The notes: generated from the letters alone by a model not told the origin. DNA of 42,582 nt from Acetobacteraceae bacterium (GCA_009693865.1 SHWL01000018.1:1-42582), one strand, 5' to 3'; shown: positions 7,676 through 16,396, numbered from the stretch's first letter. Numbers and translations: made by a program.

Positions 7676-7906
7676 TGGCCGCGAACCATGCCCGGCGCCG
7701 GGCGGCAAGATGCATCGCTCATCGTATCAGCCGGTTGGCGGCGCTGGGCGGCCTCACTCGATGCATCGTCAATCAATATGAACCGGCGGCCGCGCGGCTG
7801 CGCATTACCGTTTTCATCATGCTTATGGACTCCGTTTGCGTCCCGGTCCCTCACGCGCCGCCAGTATCGGGCAGGTCTGTAAGCGTCAAGGCATCTGCTC
7901 CTGCCT

Positions 7907-8010
7907 CAGCAATTCTCATTTTGGCCGCAGACCTCTCCCCAATCGTCATCCTCCGGCGTGACCGGAGGATGACGAAAAAGCAAGCGTCAGCGCCAAAATG
8001 AGAATTGCTG
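7907..8010. mobile_element. MITE-like element with 19-base terminal inverted repeats and 9-base flanking direct repeats
   Basis: The 104-base segment begins with CAGCAATTCTCATTTTGGC (7907-7925) and ends with its exact reverse complement (7992-8010). It is flanked by the direct repeat CTCCTGCCT at 7898-7906 and 8011-8019, as expected for a target-site duplication. Because the left flank also carries CTG (7895-7897) that matches the end of the element, the direct repeat can be drawn as 12 bases. No protein is encoded, so movement would need a transposase from elsewhere. A second strong hairpin sits in its centre. The family is not recognised. Confidence 0.75.
7943..7975. repeat. REP-like palindrome nested in the MITE-like element
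   Basis: TCGTCATCCTCCGG (7943-7956) and its exact reverse complement (7962-7975) form a 14-base perfect stem with a 5-base loop, followed by AAAAAG. The CGTCAT...ATGACG ends resemble the palindrome at 42473-42567. It could also act as a bidirectional terminator, but no T-run follows on the plus strand. Confidence 0.75.
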
Positions 8011-8136
8011 CTCCTGCCTGCACTTGTTTCCTCGCCGGCTGGCCGCGGCTGACGCGGGATCGGCCTGGGCGTGGCATGGAGGCGGACCCATGCGCCGGGG
8101 TATGACGAGGGTCAGCCGTCGCGCTATAGAACCGCC

Positions 8137-10071
8137 ATGCCCGTGGCACGCTCTCTGATTCGCATCGCCGTCAACGTCGTCATCGACGGGATATTGGCGG
8201 CGTTGGCGGTCCCGGTGGCCTCATGGATCACCGCGCCCGCTGGGGTGGGCCCTTCGGTGGGGTTCCTGATGCCTTTGGGTGCCGCGACCTTGCTCCTCGC
8301 GGGGGCGCCCTTCCAGCTGTCGCGGCAGTACTGGCGGTTCGCCGGGATGGGCGATCTTCTGACCGTCACCGTGAGTGCCGCCCTGGGTGCCACTCTGTTC
8401 GCCCTGACTCTGTCAGGGTTGGGCATCGGACCGGTCAGTCATGGGTTTCCACTGGCGCACGGACTGACATTGCTCGCACTGCTTGGCGCGCCCCGGGTCG
8501 CGTATCGCTGGTTCCGGTCGCGCGGCCTTAATGCGGCCGCGGAGGCCGGCGCGACTTCGGTTCTGGTGGTGGGTCAGACCGAGGACTGCGATTTGTTCCT
8601 GCGTGCCCTCGCCCGCGACAGGCGCCAGCTTTTCCGGGTCGAGGGGCTGATCGCCCTTGGCGACCGCCAGACCGGACGGCGCATTCAGGGATATCCGATC
8701 CTTGGCGCCATGAAGGACGCGAGCACGCTACTGGAACGGTTGCGCGAGGACGGCCGGCTGCCCAGTACCCTGGTCATCGCGACTCCCGACCTCGATGGCG
8801 TGGCGCTGGCGAGCGTCGTGGCGCAGGCGGATCGGTTTGGACTGCGGGTCCGCCGCGCGCCGCGGCCGACGGAGCTGGACCAGGGCATGACCGCGGACGA
8901 AACGCGATCGGTCGAGTTGCGGCCAATCGTGATCGAAGATCTGCTTAATCGCCCACAGGTACCGTTGGACCGCGACGGCATGGCGCGGTTGATCCAGGGG
9001 CGGCGAGTGATCGTGACCGGCGCGGGTGGCACGATCGGCAGCGAACTGGCCCGCCAGGTGGCGGCATTCGGGCCGGGCAATCTCGTGCTGATCGACAATG
9101 GCGAATTCGCCCTCTGGCAGATCGACATGGAACTGGCGGAGAGACACCCCAACGTCCGCCGTCAGGCGCTGATCGCCGATATTCGGGACGAGGCGCGTAT
9201 CAGGTCAGTCTTCGAAGTCATCCGCCCGGAACTGGTGTTCCACGCCGCCGCGCTGAAACATGTGCCTATCGTGGAAGACAATCCGCTGGAAGGTTTGATG
9301 ACCAACGCCGCCGGGACGAGGCACGTGGCGGATGCCGCGCGCGCGGCGGGAGCGCTGGCGATGGTGCTGATCTCCACTGACAAGGCGGTCAACCCGACCA
9401 GTGTCATGGGCGCGTCAAAGCGGCTGGCGGAGATGTATTGCCAGGCGCTGGATATCGTTGCCCGCGCCACGGGTCAGGGGATGCGCTGCATTACCGTTCG
9501 GTTCGGTAACGTGCTTGGCAGCACTGGCTCAGTCGTCCCGTTGTTTCAGCGGCAACTCGCGCGCGGCGGGCCGCTGACCGTCACGCATCCGGATATGCAA
9601 CGTTATTTCATGACGGTGCGGGAGGCGGTTGGGCTTGTTCTGCAGGCCAGCGTGCTCGGGGTCGGCGATGCGCGGTTGCCTGCGTCGGAAGATGGCGGGA
9701 TTTTCGTGCTGGACATGGGTGATCCGGTGAAGATCGTCGACCTCGCGCGGCAGATGATCCGGCTCGCGGGCCTGAAGCCGGACGAAGATATCGAGATTCG
9801 TTTCACCGGCCTGAGGCCCGGCGAAAAACTGTATGAGGAACTGTTCCACGGCAAGGAACCGCCCGCGCCAACCGGTCATCCGGGATTGTTGATGGCGCAT
9901 CCGCGCACTGCCGATCCCGCGATCGTCGGCCGCGCGATCGACGAAATCGCCACCGCGTGCCGCGGCAATCAGTCGCGGCTCGCGTTGACCTTACTGGGCC
10001 GGCTGATCCCGGAGTTCGAGCGCGTTGGCGATGGGTCTCAGGTGGATGTCCGTGCCGGTACTGGAACGTAA
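8137..10071 (+). CDS. WbpM/FlaA1/CapD family nucleotide-sugar 4,6-dehydratase
   Basis: A 644-residue inner-membrane protein of the large (WbpM-type) UDP-GlcNAc 4,6-dehydratases that supply deoxy-amino sugars for surface polysaccharides. About four transmembrane helices occupy the first 120 residues, a first Rossmann-like domain (SVLVVGQTEDCDLFL) follows, and the catalytic domain begins with VIVTGAGGTIGSELARQV near residue 290. The catalytic set Ser413 (STDKAV), Met424 and Lys428 (MGASKR) shows the Tyr-to-Met replacement typical of this family. The C-terminal FTGLRPGEKLYEELF is also conserved. The ATG at 8137 is chosen because hydrophobic sequence starts there; the frame is open to 8071. Confidence 0.92.
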   Translation: MPVARSLIRIAVNVVIDGILAALAVPVASWITAPAGVGPSVGFLMPLGAATLLLAGAPFQLSRQYWRFAGMGDLLTVTVSAALGATLFALTLSGLGIGPVSHGFPLAHGLTLLALLGAPRVAYRWFRSRGLNAAAEAGATSVLVVGQTEDCDLFLRALARDRRQLFRVEGLIALGDRQTGRRIQGYPILGAMKDASTLLERLREDGRLPSTLVIATPDLDGVALASVVAQADRFGLRVRRAPRPTELDQGMTADETRSVELRPIVIEDLLNRPQVPLDRDGMARLIQGRRVIVTGAGGTIGSELARQVAAFGPGNLVLIDNGEFALWQIDMELAERHPNVRRQALIADIRDEARIRSVFEVIRPELVFHAAALKHVPIVEDNPLEGLMTNAAGTRHVADAARAAGALAMVLISTDKAVNPTSVMGASKRLAEMYCQALDIVARATGQGMRCITVRFGNVLGSTGSVVPLFQRQLARGGPLTVTHPDMQRYFMTVREAVGLVLQASVLGVGDARLPASEDGGIFVLDMGDPVKIVDLARQMIRLAGLKPDEDIEIRFTGLRPGEKLYEELFHGKEPPAPTGHPGLLMAHPRTADPAIVGRAIDEIATACRGNQSRLALTLLGRLIPEFERVGDGSQVDVRAGTGT

Positions 10072-10141
10072 CGTCAACGGTCTGTGTTAACCGTGCCTCA
10101 GGCGGCGCGCGCCGGCGATCGCGTCGCCATGTTCTTCGGGC

Positions 10142-11713
10142 ATGCCCGTCATCTCCCCTGATCCGGCGATGACCGTGACGCGTGGCGCCGCGCGTGGCGA
10201 TGCCGCGTGGTGGTCTGTCCTGTCCGGGCTTTGCCTCCTGCTCCTGGCGCCATTGACGCTCGCGGACCTGCCGCCGCTATTGGATTATCCCAATCATCTC
10301 GCGCGTCTGTTCGTTCTCGCCTTTGTCGATGCGGATCCTGTTCTCGCGCGGTTTTACCAACCGCATTGGGCGATCATCCCCAATCTCGCGCTGGACCTGA
10401 CCGTGCCTCCGTTGCTGCGGGCTCTGCCAGTGCATGTGGCCGGCCGCATCGTGATCGGGGTGATCCTGCTGCTGCCGGTTCTGGGCGCGGTCGCCTGGCA
10501 TAGGGCGCTGACCGGGCGAATGTCGTACTGGCCGCTTGCCTCCGTCCTGTTCGTTTACAACGCGGCGCTGTTGCGGGGGTTTCTGAACTTCATCGCCTCC
10601 GTCGGCCTCGCGCTGTTGTTCGCCGCGGTATGGGTTGCGTGGCGGGATCGACGGCCCGGCCTGACGATTCTGGCGGTGTCGCTGGGGGCGGTAGCGCTGT
10701 TTTTGTGTCACCTGACGGGCTTGCTGTTCTTCGCGATCCTGATTGGGGCGCATGAAATGGCCTGGGTCAGGGGCCGACCCGTCAGAGCCGGAAAAATTCT
10801 GTGGCGGGTCGCGGTAGGAGCCGTCGTGTTCGCAGTTCCGGCGATCCTGTACGCGGTCTCCGATCTTGGGCAGATGCCTGGGGCGCCGAAGTTCCGCGAC
10901 GCGGCGGATAAGGCGCAGGCGGCGTTGTTTCCCGTGATCAACTATTTCATGCCGCTCGATCTCATGACCGCCGCGCTGTGTGTAGCGGTCGCGGTTCTCT
11001 GCCTCGCGCGGCGCTGGTGCGTGGTTCCATTGCAGGGGGTGCTGGCGCTTTGCGTGCTGATCGTCTTGTTCCTCGCACTGCCCCACGGATTCAAAGCCAC
11101 GTCCGATCTCGACACGCGGTTTATCGTCATGGCGGCCGCCCTGGCCCCCGCGACAGTCATCCCCACGGCTCTGCCCCGTCGCGCGGGTCTCACCCTTGGG
11201 CTCGGATTTCTGCTTCTGTTCGGTGTCCGCATGGGCGTCGTGATGACGGTCTGGGAAGCATGGGCGCCCGAACTCGCGGCCTTCCGCGCCGTAATCGCGC
11301 CGGTTCAACCCGGTGACGTCGTGCTGACCGTCCGCCTACCGCGCGGGAATGAGCCGTCCATCTGGACCTCCGTCGCGAGCGTGCGCCGCCTTTCGGACGG
11401 GACCGTGGTGGACGGCCATCTGCCAGCTCTGCTGCTGATAGAGCATCGCGCGTGGTGGCCGTTTCTGTTCGACATTCCCTCCCAACAGCCGATCGAGACC
11501 AATGAACCATACAGGACCATGACCGAGCGGATCGACAGCTCCCCGGACCCGATCGCCCTCCTGGCGCGCGGGGCACCGGAGATGGCGCTTGTCACTCATG
11601 TCCTGGTCATGGGTCCGGCACCGGGCCCAGGATTGATTGGGACGGAGGGATTGAAGCCGATGACGGCGGCCGGCACCGCCAGCCTGTTCGAGGTGGTACG
11701 GCGACCCCGGTGA
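10142..11713 (+). CDS. large polytopic membrane protein of unknown function
   Basis: A 523-residue protein with roughly ten to twelve hydrophobic helices spread over residues 20-380 and a soluble C-terminal portion of about 140 residues. Near the N-terminus the loop LLDYPNHLARL after the first helix resembles the first periplasmic loop of GT-C-type glycosyltransferases, where acidic residues are catalytic, but I cannot name a family. Position directly after the WbpM-like gene (70-base gap, same strand) suggests a part in polysaccharide synthesis or export. The ATG at 10142 could be replaced by an ATG at 10169; neither has a strong ribosome binding site. Confidence 0.75.
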   Translation: MPVISPDPAMTVTRGAARGDAAWWSVLSGLCLLLLAPLTLADLPPLLDYPNHLARLFVLAFVDADPVLARFYQPHWAIIPNLALDLTVPPLLRALPVHVAGRIVIGVILLLPVLGAVAWHRALTGRMSYWPLASVLFVYNAALLRGFLNFIASVGLALLFAAVWVAWRDRRPGLTILAVSLGAVALFLCHLTGLLFFAILIGAHEMAWVRGRPVRAGKILWRVAVGAVVFAVPAILYAVSDLGQMPGAPKFRDAADKAQAALFPVINYFMPLDLMTAALCVAVAVLCLARRWCVVPLQGVLALCVLIVLFLALPHGFKATSDLDTRFIVMAAALAPATVIPTALPRRAGLTLGLGFLLLFGVRMGVVMTVWEAWAPELAAFRAVIAPVQPGDVVLTVRLPRGNEPSIWTSVASVRRLSDGTVVDGHLPALLLIEHRAWWPFLFDIPSQQPIETNEPYRTMTERIDSSPDPIALLARGAPEMALVTHVLVMGPAPGPGLIGTEGLKPMTAAGTASLFEVVRRPR

Positions 11714-11714
11714 C

Positions 11715-12995
11715 TTATCCGCCCGACACCGCCGCCGCTGCCGCCTGTCCGCTGATCCACGCCCCGGCCAAAGTGCCCGCGTAGGGCACGTTGCAGGCTT
11801 CCCCCGCGAACATCAGGTGTCCATCGGCCAGCGGTATCCCAAGGCGGTCCCTTGCATGGGACTGGCCGGGGATCGCGTAACAATAGGCGCCGCGGACCCA
11901 GGGATCGGCGTCCCAGCTTGTCACCAGCGAGCCGCCTCCGGCGAACAGCCGGTCGACCCGGCCGCCGAAGATGGCGCGCAGTTCACTGAGCGCGTGATCG
12001 ACCGCGGCGGCCTCGCCCGCCTTGGCCAGATCCCAGGCGGTTCCGCCGCCAATCCAGCCCTGCACATAGTCTCGCCCGAACGGCCAGCACTGGAAGGGCA
12101 TGAGCGCCAGTCCGCTTCGCGCGATCTGGCGATCGACCGAGCAATGCAACGGCAGATCCAGCCGGTCCGGGCCGTTGGCTCGCAAGGCCACTTTGAGCGC
12201 GAGGCCCATGGGCAACGCATGAATGCTCTCCTGAATATCCGGCGGCAGCGCGGGCTCGAACGCCAATGTTCCCGCCGCCAGGACCCCGGTGGAAACGGTC
12301 ACGATGCACGCTCCCGCGGTGAGCGTCCCGGTCGCGGTCTCAACGCTGACGCGCCCGTGTTTGCCGCCCCAACGGATGCGGAGCGCCGGCGTGTTCAGGC
12401 GGATATCCAAACCCGTCGTCAGGCGGCGGGCCACGAAAGCACCGATGCCACCCTCCGCCACCAGATTGCTGCCGCCAAGCGCGTTCCTCCGCCAATCGCG
12501 CGCGCTGAACCGGTTGGCGTCCACGGCGCAAATGACTGGCCCCTCCCAGGCCTCCACCGTCGCTGCCCAGGGATCGCCGGGGAGAGAGCGGGTGACATCG
12601 GCGAGCGAGACATCGCCGCCATCGCTCAGCAGCGCGTCGGCTGCTTCCTCAAACCTGGGCCAGGCGTCGGCGTAAGACCGGGCTTCGGCGTCGGTGGCCT
12701 CGCGGCTTCCGATGTAAGTGCGCTCGGTTCGGATTTCGTTGGAACGCAGCAGCCGGTCGCCGGCCGCCTCGGCGATTGGGACCAGCGGGTTGTTTTCCGC
12801 GTCGTGGAACCAGACCGCGCCCATATCGAACCAGACGCCGCCAAGGGACGCCGGGTTTGTCGTCCAGGCGCGTCCGCCGATCCGGCCGGAGGCTTCCAAA
12901 ATGAGGCAACTCCGGCCTTGCGCCTTGAGCGCCGCCGCCGCGCCCAGGCCCGCGAGCCCGGCGCCGATCACCACCACGTCGATGTCCACGTTCAT
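11715..12995 (-). CDS. flavin-containing amine oxidase family protein
   Basis: A 426-residue FAD-dependent oxidoreductase of the amine oxidase (NAD(P)-binding Rossmann) family. The dinucleotide-binding motif VVVIGAGLAGLGAAAALKAQ opens the protein, followed by EASGRIGGRAWT; the C-terminal FAD contact is GEACNVPYAGTLAGAWISGQ. The substrate may be a polyamine or another amine, which sequence alone does not settle. The frame stays open to 14156 across the frmA gene, but that extension is antisense to frmA; the ATG at 12995 has a good ribosome binding site (GGAGG, five bases upstream) and sits exactly at the FAD motif. Transcribed convergently with the membrane protein gene, one base apart. Confidence 0.9.
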   Translation of the reverse strand: MNVDIDVVVIGAGLAGLGAAAALKAQGRSCLILEASGRIGGRAWTTNPASLGGVWFDMGAVWFHDAENNPLVPIAEAAGDRLLRSNEIRTERTYIGSREATDAEARSYADAWPRFEEAADALLSDGGDVSLADVTRSLPGDPWAATVEAWEGPVICAVDANRFSARDWRRNALGGSNLVAEGGIGAFVARRLTTGLDIRLNTPALRIRWGGKHGRVSVETATGTLTAGACIVTVSTGVLAAGTLAFEPALPPDIQESIHALPMGLALKVALRANGPDRLDLPLHCSVDRQIARSGLALMPFQCWPFGRDYVQGWIGGGTAWDLAKAGEAAAVDHALSELRAIFGGRVDRLFAGGGSLVTSWDADPWVRGAYCYAIPGQSHARDRLGIPLADGHLMFAGEACNVPYAGTLAGAWISGQAAAAAVSGG

Positions 12996-13127
12996 CCCGA
13001 CCTCCGGGGGCTGGGTTGCCCGGTCCGCCAGAATAGCCTTTTCGGGCGGCGCGAACATCAGGCGGGTTGATCCCGGCCCGTCCTTCTTCCACCATCGCGG
13101 CCTGTCACGTGTATCGGGAGAGCTTCG

Positions 13128-14237
13128 ATGAAAACGCGCGCCGCAGTGGCTCGGAAGGCCGGCGAACCTTTGAGCCTGGAGACCGTCGAACTCGATGGCC
13201 CGCGTGAGGGAGAGGTGCTGGTCGAGATCAAGGCCACGGGCATCTGCCATACCGACGAATATACGCTGTCCGGGGCTGACTCCGAGGGGTTGTTTCCCTC
13301 CATTCTGGGTCACGAGGGCGCGGGCATCGTGGTGGATGTCGGGAAGAATGTTTCGACCTTGAAGAAGGGCGATCACGTCATTCCGCTGTACACCCCGGAA
13401 TGCCGGCAGTGCGAATATTGTCTGTCTCGCAAAACCAATCTGTGCGTGGCGATCCGCGCGACGCAGGGTCGAGGCGTGATGCCGGACGGCACCAGCCGGT
13501 TCAGTAGCGGGGCGGAAACGCTGTTTCATTACATGGGCACTTCGACCTTCGCGAATTTCACCGTGCTGCCGGAAATCGCGCTGGCGAAAATTCGGGAGGA
13601 CGCGCCATTCGACAAGGTTTGCTATATAGGTTGCGGTGTGACAACGGGCATAGGCGCCGTGATGAATACCGCGAAAGTCGAGGCTGGCGCGCGTTGTGTC
13701 GTCTTCGGACTTGGCGGTATCGGTTTGAACGTCATCCAGGGATTGCGCATGGTGGGCGCTGGGCAAATCGTCGGCGTGGACCTCAATCCGCGGCGCAAGG
13801 AGATGGCGGAGAAGTTCGGCATGACACATTTCGTCAATCCGGCCGAGGTCGAGGGCGATCTTGTGCCGTATATCGTGGATTTGACCAAGGGAGGCGCGGA
13901 TTATAGTTTCGAATGTATCGGGAACGTGCAGGTGATGCGCCAGGCGCTGGAATGCGCGCATCGCGGCTGGGGGAAATCGGTCATCATCGGGGTCGCGGGC
14001 GCCGGACAGGAAATCTCGACGCGGCCGTTCCAGTTGGTCACGGGCCGCACCTGGATGGGCACTGCGTTCGGTGGCGCGCGGGGGCGTACCGATGTGCCCC
14101 GGATTGTCGATTGGTACATGGACGGCAAGATTAACATCGACGATCTGATCACGCATGTGCTGCCGTTTGAGAAGATCAACGATGGGTTTGAGTTGATGCG
14201 GAAGGGTGAGTCGATTCGTTCTGTTGTTGTTTATTGA
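13128..14237 (+). CDS. frmA: S-(hydroxymethyl)glutathione dehydrogenase / class III alcohol dehydrogenase
   Basis: A 369-residue zinc alcohol dehydrogenase of class III, which oxidises S-hydroxymethylglutathione in formaldehyde detoxification and can also reduce S-nitrosoglutathione. The catalytic zinc ligands are the Cys in GICHTDEY, the His in LGHEGAGIV and the Cys in CYIGCGVTTG; the structural zinc uses the four Cys of CRQCEYCLSRKTNLC. The NAD motif is VFGLGGIGLNVIQG. FECIGN and GRTWMGTAFGG are typical of class III. No frmR- or S-formylglutathione hydrolase-type gene is adjacent. The gene is divergent from the amine oxidase, 132 bases away. Confidence 0.95.
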   Translation: MKTRAAVARKAGEPLSLETVELDGPREGEVLVEIKATGICHTDEYTLSGADSEGLFPSILGHEGAGIVVDVGKNVSTLKKGDHVIPLYTPECRQCEYCLSRKTNLCVAIRATQGRGVMPDGTSRFSSGAETLFHYMGTSTFANFTVLPEIALAKIREDAPFDKVCYIGCGVTTGIGAVMNTAKVEAGARCVVFGLGGIGLNVIQGLRMVGAGQIVGVDLNPRRKEMAEKFGMTHFVNPAEVEGDLVPYIVDLTKGGADYSFECIGNVQVMRQALECAHRGWGKSVIIGVAGAGQEISTRPFQLVTGRTWMGTAFGGARGRTDVPRIVDWYMDGKINIDDLITHVLPFEKINDGFELMRKGESIRSVVVY

Positions 14238-14433
14238 GAACGAGGCATCGACATCGGATTTCCGTCGGGGAACGCGCTCGACATTACCTTCAATTTGACA
14301 GTCAGGTAATGCGCCGGCACGGACTTCGGTTGGGCCGGGCTTTCGCTTGTCAAATCATATCGTGACTCGGGCAGGTGATCGATCATCGCACTTTGCTGGA
14401 AAGCGAAGAACACAATAGTCGCCATGCGCGATG
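14238..14433. other. convergent gap with inverted repeat and an unproven 64-codon frame
   Basis: Between the convergent frmA and SDR genes lies an 8-base inverted repeat CATTACCT/AGGTAATG (14282-14289 and 14304-14311, 14-base spacer). On the minus strand, an open frame across this gap ends at 14231 with VKLKVMSSAFPDGNPMSMP, faintly like the start of YbhB/PEBP proteins but then stopping. I cannot support it as a gene. No classical terminator with a T-run is visible. Confidence 0.35.
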
Positions 14434-15189
14434 TCACAGCGCAGCCGTGGTGCCCCCGTCCACCACCAGTACATGGCCGGTCATATACGACGATGCATCC
14501 GAGGCCAGAAATACAGCCGGGCCCTCCAACTCTGGCGGGTTGCCCCACCGTCCCATTGGCGCACGCCTCACAACCATTGCATTGAAGTCTGGATTTTTGT
14601 GCAGCACGTCGGTTGCGTCCGTCGGGAAGAACCCCGGTGAGAGGGCATTTACCGTAATGCCGTGCGGCGCTAATTCGACGGCCAGGGCACGGGTCATTCC
14701 GTGCAACCCGGCTTTCGCGGTCACATAGCCCGGAACACCCGGCCGTGCGATCAAGCCCAGGATTGAAGAGACCATGATGATGCGCCCGCGTTTGGCGGGC
14801 ACCATCAGCCGCGCTGCTTCGCGGGACATCCGGAAATACGCGGACAGGTTGGAATCGATGACCGAAGCCCAATCGTCATCGGTCGTCTCCAGTAACGGCT
14901 TGCGAGGGATCACACCGGCATTGTTGACCAGAATGTCGAGCCTTCCGTGCTCGGCCTCGATCCGCGCGAAGGCATCCCGGGTCGCTCCGGTATCCGTCAC
15001 GTCGAAAGCCAGACTTCCGGCGGCGCCGGGTAGTTCCTTGACGCGTTCAGCCAACAGGACCGTATCGCGCCCATGCAACAACACGCTCGCTCCCGCGCCG
15101 GCCAGCCCGCGCGCGATGGCCCAGCCGAGGCCGCGGGAACTGCCGGTGACAAGCGCGAGGCGGCCGGTCAGGTCGAAATTCGCTGTCAT
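14434..15189 (-). CDS. SDR family oxidoreductase, gluconate 5-dehydrogenase-like
   Basis: A 251-residue classical short-chain dehydrogenase. The cofactor motif is LVTGSSRGLG (TGxxxGxG), the NNAG block is at about residue 89, and the catalytic Ser-Tyr-Lys set is in VSSILG and PGYVTAKAG. The C-terminus MTGHVLVVDGGTTAAL is standard. The overall pattern (NFDLTGRLALVTGSSRGLGW) resembles gluconate 5-dehydrogenases, and kdgK and eda lie 2.7 kb away, but the substrate is not proven. It is convergent with frmA and is followed upstream, on the same strand, by the ATP synthase cluster with a 99-base gap. Confidence 0.85.
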   Translation of the reverse strand: MTANFDLTGRLALVTGSSRGLGWAIARGLAGAGASVLLHGRDTVLLAERVKELPGAAGSLAFDVTDTGATRDAFARIEAEHGRLDILVNNAGVIPRKPLLETTDDDWASVIDSNLSAYFRMSREAARLMVPAKRGRIIMVSSILGLIARPGVPGYVTAKAGLHGMTRALAVELAPHGITVNALSPGFFPTDATDVLHKNPDFNAMVVRRAPMGRWGNPPELEGPAVFLASDASSYMTGHVLVVDGGTTAAL

Positions 15190-15288
15190 GATTCTTGAAG
15201 CGTGCGGGACGTTCCAGGCCGTGTCAACGCGCTCAGGTGGCTCACATTTCCGTGCCGCCAGCCTGCGCGTTTGCCGCTGATCGCCGCC

Positions 15289-15804
15289 CTATGCCGCGCG
15301 GCGAGCCGCCAGCGCGGCCGGAAGCCGGGCGATCGCCTGATCGATCAGCGCGTTGCTCGCCTCCAGGCTCAGGCCTTCGGCGATCACCTGGCGGGCTGCG
15401 ATGGTTGCCAGTTCGGCGGCGGCGATGCGGATCTCGTCGACAGCTTGTTTCTGTGCCGCGGCGATACGGTCCAGCGCCATCTGCTCCCGCCGGCGAGCCG
15501 ATGCCTCGGACTCGGCGCGGGCTGCCTCGGCCACGCGAGCGGCTTCAGCCCCGGCGCCCTCGATCAGCGCTTTGGCATCCGCCTGCGCCTTGGATCGTGT
15601 GGCTTCGGCTTCCTTCAGCATCGCCTCGGCTTCGCTTTTCAGGCGGGCGGCCTCGTCGATTTCCGCCCGGACCGAAGCGGCGCGCGCATCCAGCATTCCG
15701 GCCAGCGCCCCCCAGATCTTCTTTCCGAAGACAATGAAGAACAGAAAGAACGAGATAACGACCCAGTTGGCGGGGTCGGCGAAAAAGCTGGACTCGTGGT
15801 GCAT
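15289..15804 (-). CDS. atpF: ATP synthase F0 subunit b
   Basis: A 171-residue F0 subunit b. One N-terminal membrane helix (WVVISFFLFFIVFGKKIW) is followed by a long, charged, alanine-rich coiled coil that forms the peripheral stalk and ends with the delta-binding region. It is the last of five F0 genes on this strand; the b' gene ends 13 bases upstream. In alphaproteobacteria the F1 genes are normally elsewhere, which agrees with their absence here. Confidence 0.93.
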   Translation of the reverse strand: MHHESSFFADPANWVVISFFLFFIVFGKKIWGALAGMLDARAASVRAEIDEAARLKSEAEAMLKEAEATRSKAQADAKALIEGAGAEAARVAEAARAESEASARRREQMALDRIAAAQKQAVDEIRIAAAELATIAARQVIAEGLSLEASNALIDQAIARLPAALAARRAA

Positions 15805-15817
15805 CGCCGTTTTCCCT

Positions 15818-16396
15818 TTACCGGCCGGCGCCGCGCGCGGCCATGGCCGCGTCGATCGCGCCGCTCAATCTTGCCGGGTCTGGCGCCGTGCCGGTCAGGC
15901 GCGTGATCAAGGCGATGGCTGTGTCCGTCGCGACCCCCGGCAGTGCCGCCAAAGCCGCCCCGCGCGCCGCGGCAATCTGGCCCTCGGCTTCCTTGAGCTG
16001 CTTGTCCAGCCGTTCGTTCAGGGCAGCGGATTGCACCGCGGCGGCCTGTTTCGACGTTTCAACGGCGGCGTTGATCGCGGCCTGCGCCTCCGAGCGCGCC
16101 TTGGCAGTCGCATCGGCCGCCGCGCGGATGCCGGAATCGGCGCGCGTCTTGGCATCCCTGGCGCCTTCAAGATCACCGGCGATCCGCTTCGCCCGCTCCT
16201 CCAACACGGCCTCCACCATCGGCAGAGCGGTCCGCGAGGCCAGGATATAGAGGACCACAAAAATCGCGACGCCCCAGACCACCTGGTAGACGGTGAGCTT
16301 GTTCTTGAAATCCAGCTGCGGCAGGCCCTCGGCCATCGCCATCATGGGGATGGCGACAAGACTCATGGCCAGTGGCGCGATCCATGACCTGGACAT
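15818..16396 (-). CDS. atpG: ATP synthase F0 subunit b' (AtpG/AtpF')
   Basis: A 192-residue b-type stalk subunit. Here an apparent leader (MSRSWIAPLAMSLVAIPMMA) precedes GLPQLDFKNKLTVYQVVWGV, the typical b' start, then a membrane helix and an alanine-rich coiled coil. Bacteria with paired b and b' subunits assemble a heterodimeric stalk. The ATG at 16396 follows GAGGAAAG at a suitable distance; a frame extension to 16426 is unlikely. The name atpG follows alphaproteobacterial usage for b', not the F1 gamma subunit. Confidence 0.92.
   Translation of the reverse strand: MSRSWIAPLAMSLVAIPMMAMAEGLPQLDFKNKLTVYQVVWGVAIFVVLYILASRTALPMVEAVLEERAKRIAGDLEGARDAKTRADSGIRAAADATAKARSEAQAAINAAVETSKQAAAVQSAALNERLDKQLKEAEGQIAAARGAALAALPGVATDTAIALITRLTGTAPDPARLSGAIDAAMAARGAGR

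Larger units (their letters stand above)
7676..8136. other. divergent intergenic region between the wbpL-like and wbpM-like genes
   Basis: This 461-base gap holds no gene I can support. Its main content is the MITE-like element at 7907-8010. To the right, ATGACG (8102-8107) and TATAGA (8125-8130) with a 17-base spacer look like a promoter; transcription would then begin at about the ATG at 8137. The left part, up to 7906, shows no clear promoter for the minus-strand gene. Confidence 0.5.

Noticed and set aside
10076-10100. ACGGT/ACCGT inverted repeat after the WbpM-like gene as a terminator
   Set aside because: The stem is only five bases with an eight-base loop and no T-run follows.
12996-14156. 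A 387-residue N-terminal extension of the amine oxidase frame, antisense to frmA
   Set aside because: The FAD motif and ribosome binding site place the start at 12995; frmA is a certain gene on the other strand.
15353-16387. A 344-codon plus frame opposite atpF and the b' gene
   Set aside because: Produced by the Ala-rich coiled coils of the real minus-strand genes; no motif of its own.
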